Below, piece after piece: positions 6,833-12,804 of a stretch of 12,804 nt of DNA (the first letter of the stretch is position 1; the number at the start of each line of letters is the position of its first letter). A program made the position numbers and the translations under genes. This DNA comes from Dunaliella salina. Taxonomy: Eukaryota; Chlorophyta; Chlorophyceae; Chlamydomonadales; Dunaliellaceae. The DNA lies in contig MU069557.1 in the NCBI GenBank assembly GCA_002284615.2, forward strand, positions 456,141 to 468,944, given 5' to 3'. The notes under the pieces were generated by a model. It was given only the letters and a program-made list of their open reading frames with translations. It was not told the DNA's origin and did not search any database.

Positions 6833-6855
6833 ATATAATATATATATATTATTTA
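6829..6855. repeat. (TA)n-like microsatellite
   Basis: TAATATATAATATATATATA-type run at the end of copy C. A similar AT run lies in copy A (644-662), though at the opposite end of the repeat. Confidence 0.9.
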
Positions 6856-6955
6856 TGACTAACGTATCATGTAATAAGCAGGACTGAAAATGTGGAGATG
6901 GGAGCCCCAAGGTCGACGCCTTACAGTATCACTATTTTCTTGTATCCCTATTGCT

Positions 6956-7115
6956 GCGGCTGAAATCAGCCGTGTTCATCCGTGGGGTTTTCAGCCGTGG
7001 ACTTTTTTGGCTCACGGCTGAATGGGAAATTTCAGCCGCACTTTCAGCCGACACTCCATACGGCTGACAACAGCCGCATCAGCCGCTGTTCAGCCGAGGC
7101 CAGATATTTCTGACG
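6956..7115. repeat. Right subterminal CAGCCG block and right terminal inverted repeat
   Basis: CGGCTGAAATCAGCCG, TTCAGCCGTGG, CTCACGGCTGAA, TTCAGCCGCACTTTCAGCCG, CGGCTGACAACAGCCG follow one another with short spacers. The last 46 bases (7070-7115) are the inverted partner of 5741-5786. It is shorter and less duplicated than the left block. Confidence 0.9.
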
Positions 7116-9055
7116 ACCTGAGTTTCCTCCCAATCCAGCACGGTGTCATGCACACAAATTCAGCCACACCACTCCACCTAATCCAGCGGCCTTGCACAAA
7201 ATTTTCTGCGCAGGGCTTACATCACCCTTTCTTCCTCTAGTCTTAAAAACTTTCAGGGTTTTCCTCTCAACACCTCATAAAGTTAGCCTTGGTAACATCG
7301 TTATGCCATGCCTCACCCGACAGGCAAGTCTCTGCAATGTGCATCTGCGAAGGCTCTCTTAAAGCCTCCTTGCTCATGCCTCAATAACAAGATGCTGTGC
7401 TTTCCATCTCGCACTGTGCCACTTGTAAGCAGACTGTACCATGCATTCCAGAAGTTGGTTACTGCTGTGCGATAAGAAGCCGCAGAAATTCACAACAGTC
7501 AACACAACCTTGCGCACCCTTCCTGCAAAGGCACATTGCCAAAACTCACTCATGCGCACATCTGATGCAGCGTGACCAAACAAAAGTCCCAAAGACTTCA
7601 AGGCGCCCAAAAAAAATAAAATGTGCTGCTTTTGCACCTCCCGAGTTCCCTCCACCAGCAAAACCCTCAGCAACCAGTCCATGGATTCAGTGAACACAGC
7701 TTGTACTCCTATATGTACGCAATGCACACTTTCACCACAGAACCAGCAATTCACAGCACTGGTTGTCCCAACCAGGATACTGCTACACACAGAGTAAGTG
7801 CTTGGACCAGACCAAAACTGCCAGCGGTTCCAACATGTGCACGCCTGAGCGCGTTAACAAAAGATACATGCCAACGGATACATGCCAACTCTGGGTCTCA
7901 CAGCTACCCGCCCCACTGCACAGTCCTTCCACGGATATGCGGAACTCAACATCTCAGTCCATATCCTACTTATGCCACCGCCCATACAATGGCACAGCAC
8001 TTGGATCTTGCACTCGCGCGCCAAATGCAGACCCATCATGAAAGGGGTCCCAATCCTCACAAAAAGCTCACTCTCTCAGCAAAACCAGGGCTCTGACGAG
8101 CTACAGGCGGCTTTCACTCGGAGGACAGCACCAAAATAACATCCAGGTCACTTTCAAATGCTACACCAGAAGCATCCATCACCAGCATGTCCAGCTGTGC
8201 ACACCAACTTGTGCATCAAAAGCACGCCGATGCACAACAAGCATGAACAGACAAAATATAAACCACAGTGTCTCCAATCCCTAGATTATCGTCTGCATGT
8301 TTGCTTTGACTCGTGCCTCATGCACGCCTAAGCAAAAGCAGCAAATCTGTCCTTCTGAGCTTCAACCTATGCCCAGCCTGCCACCCCCCCAGTCCAGGTC
8401 CCCAGGTGCAAACTAAGAAGTTGCACCTCATTCAACTATCTCTCGCGAGCCCCTCACCGGCATTTTAACATGCGGGTCCATCTCTCTCACAGGGGGCGCT
8501 CGCTCCTGGGGACTGGGAGGTGGTCAGGGCGTGAGCCCCTAGCATCCACGTCATGGCCAAACAAAAAGGCCAAAAAAGTCCAGAAAGCATGCACTCACAC
8601 CATGTTCAGCAACACGCGGGCTGAAGTCCATTGTCCAATTCTACAGTCCATGGAGATTTCCAAAGATATCAGAAGATTCCACCATCAAATCAGAAACTCC
8701 AGTCTAAAGGTGCTGCAAGCCAGCATGCAAGCAGAATTCTATCCATCGAGATACCAAAAATGTCGGGACCTTCTGGAGCGTCTCTAGACACTCATGCACA
8801 TTGCTGCTCATGCAAGCAGCTGCGTCCATGTCCAATCAGGTTCCCTACATCGTGCTCGTGCTAATGCGTCCACAATCTCCAGCAAATGAGCACAAAAGCT
8901 GCTGCATCGGGCGCTTTGCGAATCTGATTCGCGCCCATTCAATCAGCACCGAAGCCAATACTTAGCTTCGTGCAGGCGTTGGGCCCCACAGCGCAGCCCA
9001 CGGCACCCTCGTAAAGGCGCCATGGCTGCACCATCAGCTCAGCCTGCCCAGGAGG
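7116..9055. other. LTR-element interior, 5' segment in sense, no gene seen
   Basis: About 1.9 kb without any coding region I can support. Overlapping frames on both strands (7374-7790 minus, 7397-7693, 7623-8096 and 7763-8041 plus) have no retroviral or host motif and biased, low-complexity composition from CA/TG-rich DNA. The sequence may have been captured from elsewhere or be a decayed gag-pol; neither can be shown by eye. Confidence 0.65.
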
Positions 9056-9070
9056 GCGGCTTCGCTGCCA
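9056..9070 (-). promoter_or_regulatory. Candidate primer-binding site
   Basis: Minus-strand TGGCAGCGAAGCCGC, three bases inside the 5' LTR. TGG pairs with the CCA end of a tRNA, so the primer tRNA would end ...GCTTCGCTGCCA. That implies an acceptor stem starting AGCGAAG. A1:U72 is typical of initiator methionine tRNA, but the exact tRNA cannot be named without the genome's tRNA set. Confidence 0.62.
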
Positions 9071-9073
9071 AAC

Positions 9074-9248
9074 TGTTAAGGTGTAGTGGTTACATGGCTG
9101 GCTGACGCTGTCCAGGTGGACGAGATGAGGGGGATTAACTCCTTACATGTATATTCGATATTAATTAAAAGGACCCACACTCGAGATCTGAGGCAAAGTT
9201 CACACTTTCTCACAGAAATACTGTTCCAACTGATTTAAGTTTATAACA
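9074..9248 (-). repeat. 5' LTR (175 bp) of the non-autonomous element
   Basis: Partner of 4939-5113 with 172 of 175 positions identical and no gaps. The sense-strand start TGTTATAAAC and both TGTAA motifs are conserved. Confidence 0.92.
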
Positions 9249-9253
9249 GAAAA
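9249..9253. repeat. Target-site duplication GAAAA (right)
   Basis: Identical to 4934-4938 and directly adjacent to the TAACA end. Confidence 0.88.
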
Positions 9254-10315
9254 GCTCTCTGTTAAGACCAAGCATCATTTATGTAGGGCCGAACAAATGT
9301 GAGGAGGTGTAATCAGCAGGAGTTTTTTTGATAGAAATGTTTCTGTCGAGCCTTTGACGTGAGAGCAAACCCATAATTGCTGTTGCAGGACCCTGGACAG
9401 GTGGCTGGGTGGTGGAGTAGATGCTGTACTGTTTGGCTGCTTCACTCGCTTCAAGCAGGATGCCGAGTCTGTAGCGAGCATACCAACGCACTTGCAATTG
9501 GCATTGTAAATACAGGCACTCGGAAGTGGTTACTCCTGGCATTTGTGCCGGTCAACATTTCTGATGATGATATCACAATACCATGTTGGCATGCTACCTG
9601 TCTGGGGGTTGGTAGGTTGGAAGTCAAAGGTAACGTTCTTGTAAATGGTGCAGCCGGTATTTGAGAGCCATGAGGAGTCAGACAGGCTCTGAGGATTGCT
9701 TTCAAAGCCTTGGTTGAACAGATTGTCCAGGTCTATCTCATCGTTTTAGGGGACATCCTTTTATTCCAGGATTTCCTCTTCAAAGGCTTGCACGTGGGCT
9801 CGTAGATCTGGGTGCATTTGTAATATATCAGCAGTTTTCCATTTAGGATGCCATTCCACATAAATCATTTCGCAATCTTCAGAGAGGTTCAAGGTGATCC
9901 TTTCCGCTTCTTGGGAGTCTGACAGAGAGGCGCATGCAAGTCCCAGTGTTCATGTGGTATGTTCTGTGCTCGGTCATTTTGAGAACATGATTTAACACCT
10001 ATGAGACAGCCCCAGTGGTATGTGCGGTGGCAGGTATCACAGGTGGGCATATTGTCGTGGCATTCGGACTCCTCTTTGTGTTCTTTACCTGGGCTCCTGA
10101 CCTGGCAGCAACGGTCTGCTTCAGTTCTTCTTGTTACATGCTTTGAATATGCCTCTTTCAGCCCATCACCTTGGAAAACGGGCAAGCCCACTTTTCAATT
10201 TTCTGGCACTTCTGAACTCAGAGCAAGACTTTGTTTTCGCTTTTTGAGCCTGCTTCCTTTTTAGCCTAGGTTGGTATGTTTTCCGCTCAGCTGCCCTTGA
10301 AGGCGGATATAGCGT

Positions 10316-10334
10316 GTAACCTTACCTTACCTTT
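10316..10334 (-). repeat. Short (GGTAA)n run inside the LINE relic
   Basis: Minus-strand AAAAGGTAAGGTAAGGTTAC. A similar AAGGTAAGGTAAGAG occurs at 3707-3720, at the edge of the other LINE fragment. It could be a short simple repeat or an old splice-donor-like duplication. Confidence 0.6.
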
Positions 10335-10520
10335 TCAATTTTGACGGGGTGTCATTGTCCTCTGTCTCAAGCTGCTTTTCGAAGGGGATCTCATATTTCT
10401 GCAAATGTTGCCAGCCCATGATTTGTCATGGTCATAATTGAAAATGGTGTTGTTAGCTTGTCCTGCTCTGAACGGGCGCTCAGCACACATTGTGCTCCCC
10501 ACCATGGAGGTGGCGCTCAT

Positions 10521-11713
10521 TTGTGAGATTGGCGCCGCGCAGCTCGTCCCTCCAGCATTTGCCCTCTATGTACTATGCTATCATGAGCAAAACTGATATG
10601 CTAGTAGGACTACTGGTTTGCAATCCTGTTGGCTCTCCAGATGGGAACATCCGAAGTGGAACATGACCAAAGATGTTCTTTTTGTGTCTGTGAGTTTTTG
10701 GATCCGCTGCTAGCTGGAGTGGACTAGCACAGGCTGACCAGCAGGGCAGTCTGGCTGGAAGTCCCCCCTTGTGATCTGGATCAGATCACGACATAAAGAA
10801 CATGAAAGACCCCTCCAGCTGTTGATAGGACCCGACCTGCATTAGAGCTTTCTCAGGTGGAAAAAAAACTTGCGTTCTCCCTTCTGGATTGGTGCAGGGT
10901 CTATCCTGCTGCGCGGCACATTTGAAAGTGGCCAAAAGTTGTGTAAGCCAGCAAGTCTGCAAGCTCAGCAAGATGTCAGACATCGTATAGGAAAAAAACA
11001 TGATTGAGAGGATGCAGAAAACGGGTCCCAGACCCCATAATGTGCTCTTTCAAACACCCATACTCCTGAGGCCACACCATGGTCTGTTGGGGCTTTTGAG
11101 ATCACGTACTTAATTGTTGAATGGTCAGAGGAAAAACACCTAAAGTGGAAAGTGGCGATACCTCCTGTCTAAGTGAAATAAGCAAGCTCTGAAGGTTACT
11201 CCATCCGTCAACCCATGTATCCAAGCAAGCTAGTCCAAGAAGCACAACAGCATCGCAGAGCACCTGGAAGAAGCTCAGCAGCATTGCATATCAGTAGCTC
11301 ATGAGCGACTTGCAAGGTAGCACAGGTCTCTCCAAAACCACTGACGTTTCTTGCATGAATTCATGAAATCTGCAATTTAAGTGCTTTCCAGCCTCAAGCA
11401 GCTTCGGTTCCACTTCTGCACCACCGCTCCGCAGGCACAGAAACAACCCCAAAGACAGCACACACAGACAGATTTTGTCCAATTACGCTGCCCATCAAAT
11501 CTATTAAGTCGATGCTGGACATCAACCAGCGCGCATGAAGGAAAAACCCAACAGTCAGCACTGACACTGACAGTGAGTTCCAGCAGACCATACCCCATAC
11601 TCTTTAGAGATTGCCTCCCACAAACACAGCCACAAACAAACAAAAACACAAGACAGCATGCGCACACAAAGCTTGTTTTTGGCTGTCCTTTACACTGGTG
11701 CACAACAGACCCC
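10521..11713. other. Intergenic / 3' flank, no gene supported
   Basis: About 1.2 kb between the LINE relic and the calcium-pump exon. Short frames on both strands (10786-11001, 11102-11284, 11291-11482, 11377-11866, 11377-11832) overlap each other in antisense and show no motif. 10771-10789 is an almost perfect palindrome (GTGATCTG-GAT-CAGATCAC). The part next to the exon must include the pump gene's 3' untranslated region. Confidence 0.6.
11690..11694 (-). terminator. Possible TGTAA poly(A) signal of the calcium-pump gene
   Basis: Minus-strand TGTAA about 20 bases after the stop codon. TGTAA is the usual green-algal polyadenylation signal, but this would give a very short 3' untranslated region, so the true signal may be elsewhere. 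Confidence 0.3.
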
Positions 11714-11879
11714 TTAGTCCATCTTAGGCTTGACGTCCCTGACGCCAAAGAACAGGCGGGCAAAGAGCTTGAGCACCTCGTCCAGCAGGATAACGGGCAA
11801 GCTCCACAACAGCACCAGCTGCCACTCTTCAAAGGAGAGAGGTGTGATGTTGAAAATGGCCGCTAGGAAGGGCACATAC
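11714..11879 (-). CDS. ER-type (SERCA/ECA, P2A) Ca2+-ATPase, last exon
   Basis: P2A-type pumps use ATP to move Ca2+ from cytosol into the endoplasmic reticulum. The exon follows a TGCCTGCAG acceptor and starts with one base of a split codon, consistent with a conserved Leu (CT|G) before YVPF. It encodes 54 residues and TAA (11714-11716). [19 protein letters not shown] matches the M9-M10 loop of this family (usual form YVP-L--IF---PLS--EW). [19 protein letters not shown] matches M10, with the family's hallmark S(L/F)PVI-(L/I)DE-LK. The tail VRDVKPKMD ends in KxKxx (Lys at -5 and -3), a dilysine ER-retrieval pattern; the signal's function is inferred. Earlier exons, including the catalytic DKTGT and ATP-binding domains, lie beyond the window. 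The symbol is left blank because SERCA and ECA cannot be told apart from one exon. Confidence 0.9.
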
Positions 11880-12390
11880 CTGCAGGCACATGCGCATGCG
11901 CCCGCTCGCTTTCTAGATCTAGAAGGTGTGGGCATATGCATGACCAGCCCGTGCCATAGACTTGCCTTATATCAGCTAATCTGTTTCAGCCCGGATGTTT
12001 TGCATTCTTTGCACGAGGTGCTGCCTGGCCCTCGGCCCTCTGATACATGAAGATTCATCGGCCATGAGCTCCGAATCTTTTGGGTTATTCAATTTTAGCA
12101 TGCAGCTGTGTCCAGACTGCTGCTTTGCTCTCCAGCAGTGTTTAACTTAAATGCATGACCGCCTGAGGAAAGCCACAGTACTTTGGCTTGATAGGCAGGC
12201 TCAGTATCTCCACTTCATAAGCAGGGTCAGGTTGCTTCCTACTGCCGTACACATGTCTCCTGATGTGCGTTGGACACCAGTCACAGGAGAATCGAAACAT
12301 CTGCATTCCATCCCTGTGAGGTGTTCAGCTGCTTTCCAACCCTATGTGTGTTGTGTCAGGGATGGGCAACATCCTGATACTAACCGGAGG

Positions 12391-12446
12391 TGGAAAGCAG
12401 CCTGAAACAATACAGGAATGGAAAGCAGCCTGACACAACTCAGGGA
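12391..12446. repeat. 28-bp tandem repeat, two units
   Basis: TGGAAAGCAGCCTGA-ACAA---CAGG occurs twice (12391 and 12419), with a partly complementary CAGCTGCTTTCCA at about 12328-12340. Confidence 0.75.
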
Positions 12447-12654
12447 AGGAAAACATTTGTTTTTATCCCCCTGAGACAAGCTGCTGTACACCATACATTG
12501 GTGAAGACATGTGAGGCAGTCACAACACAACTGTGCATTGTGAGGACGCTCCTGCCGTAAAAACTTTCCTGGCCTCAGACAGCATAGGGAACAGCCCCCC
12601 AAAAGTCAGGGCATGTAGCATTTGTTGAACACCTCTTGAGCTACTCTGAATGCG

Positions 12655-12804
12655 CACGCTCAGGCGCGCACGCACACCCACACCAACTCCACACCCTTGC
12701 ACACATGGATACGCACCTGCATGCACTTACACACCCACACCCACACACCTACACCCACACGAAAGCACGTGCCTGCACGCGCGCACATGCCTACATGCGC
12801 GCGC
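12655..12804. repeat. CA-rich cryptic microsatellite
   Basis: Mixed CACACC, CACGC, GCGCAC and CATGC motifs, reaching the window edge and ending in GCGCGC. It is low-complexity DNA, and purine-pyrimidine alternation (potential Z-DNA) is evident. Confidence 0.9.

Larger units (their letters stand above)
5741..7115. mobile_element. CAGCCG-rich fold-back / MITE-like DNA element nested in the LTR element
   Basis: It has 46-bp terminal inverted repeats, identical over the outer 19 bases (CGTCAGAAATATCTGGCCT) and nearly so inward. Dense subterminal CAGCCG/CGGCTG blocks lie on both sides (5757-5998 and 6956-7096). The 1375-bp element has no transposase frame. Subterminal repeats of this kind commonly bind transposase in DNA transposons, so a non-autonomous DNA transposon is likely, but the superfamily is unknown. 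No convincing target duplication was found (only AC next to each end). Confidence 0.8.
4939..9248 (-). mobile_element. Non-autonomous LTR retrotransposon, minus-strand sense, with a nested CAGCCG element
   Basis: Two 175-bp direct repeats (4939-5113 and 9074-9248) differ at only three positions, begin TGTTA, end TAACA and are flanked by GAAAA. Read on the minus strand, the first LTR is 9074-9248. It is followed after three bases by TGGCAGCGAAGCC (candidate primer-binding site), and a GAGAGAGGGGG tract lies six bases before the other LTR. The interior is 3960 bp, of which 1375 bp is a later insertion. I found no gag, protease, integrase, reverse transcriptase or RNase H motif in either strand, so movement would need proteins from another element. 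This is the pattern of large retrotransposon derivatives (LARD-like). High LTR identity implies a fairly recent insertion; the host sequence is a LINE relic. Confidence 0.9.
9249..10520 (-). pseudogene. LINE polyprotein relic: N-terminal region with PHD finger, frameshifted
   Basis: Minus-strand blocks in order are: NTIFNYDHDKSWAGNICRNM (about 10394-10457); AAERKTYQPRLKRKQ (about 10250-10294); GLPVFQGDGLKEAYSKH; then a PHD-like finger (about 9917-10115) with CC, CDTC-x4-HWGC and W...PLC, in which the last CxxC has lost a cysteine. Next come MIYVEWHPKWKTADI (about 9835-9870), TNPQTGSMPTW and ACIYNANCKCVGML (about 9476-9520). I recall this order, ahead of a reverse transcriptase, from PHD-containing green-algal LINE proteins. 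The frame is broken by shifts near 10195 and 9890 and by stops near 9762, 9747, 9531 and 9276, so it is dead. PHD fingers bind histone tails and may guide insertion. The copy is interrupted by the LTR element at 9249 and continues at 4938. Confidence 0.65.
11880..12804 (-). other. Intron of the Ca2+-ATPase gene (extends beyond window)
   Basis: No upstream exon encoding M7-M8 or the EMFNAL-type segment of this family could be found out to the window edge, so the intron is at least 925 bases. CTGCAG is the 3' splice site at 11880-11882. Open frames here (11730-12050, 12151-12405, 12342-12602) have no family motif. It contains a 28-bp tandem repeat (12391-12446) and the terminal CA-rich run. Confidence 0.6.

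Noticed and set aside
7374..7790. 138-codon minus-strand frame inside the LTR element as a gag or host gene
   Set aside because: No zinc knuckle, protease, RT or other motif; it overlaps plus-strand frames of similar length, as expected of CA/TG-rich DNA.
7623..8096. 157-codon plus-strand frame
   Set aside because: Antisense to the element, low-complexity His/Thr/Pro-rich composition, no recognisable domain.
11377..11866. 161-codon plus-strand and 151-codon minus-strand frames
   Set aside because: They are antisense to one another, and the plus frame runs through the antisense of the calcium-pump exon. No motif in either.
11885..12804. Upstream calcium-pump exons
   Set aside because: I looked for the M7-M8 and EMFNAL-type residues on the minus strand and found none.

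Overview
This is eukaryotic nuclear DNA made mostly of repeats, with one recognisable host-gene exon. Best guess is a green alga (Chlorophyta). The reasons are: (i) retrotransposon protein pieces (PHD finger, PD-(D/E)XK endonuclease) that I recall as typical of green-algal non-LTR elements; (ii) TGTAA, the green-algal poly(A) signal, twice in the sense strand of an LTR; and (iii) a plant/algal-type ER calcium-pump C-terminus. I cannot name the species.

Layout. 1-45 is an (AC)n microsatellite. 274-1550 is a folded cluster of one interspersed repeat family (copies on both strands, interrupted by a GACGGGCTCAGA-like minisatellite). 1893-4390 is a region bounded by a long, imperfect inverted repeat. 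It holds a 3'-terminal LINE fragment with an open endonuclease domain on the minus strand (2985-3716), and a diverged second copy of the same domain pointing the other way (3709-3957). 4589-4715 carries GATTGAAA repeats.

From about 4780 to 10520 there is a decayed minus-strand LINE open frame. It is split by a 4310-bp LTR retrotransposon (4939-9248) with 175-bp LTRs, TG...CA ends, a 5-bp target duplication (GAAAA), a candidate primer-binding site and a polypurine tract. All of these read on the minus strand. The LTR element has no gag or pol, so it looks non-autonomous. Inside it lies a second element (5741-7115) with 46-bp terminal inverted repeats and dense CAGCCG/CGGCTG subterminal repeats. 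Inside that is another copy of the 600-1110 repeat family. The inferred order of insertion is LINE relic, then LTR element, then CAGCCG element; the last-mentioned repeat was either carried in or arrived later.

The right end holds the last exon (11714-11879, minus strand) of an ER-type (SERCA/ECA) Ca2+-ATPase, with a KxKxx ending. Upstream of it is intron out to the window edge, where there is a CA-rich microsatellite. No RNA gene, CRISPR array or prokaryotic-style operon was seen. The main interest is the nesting of elements, the non-coding LTR element and the CAGCCG fold-back element.
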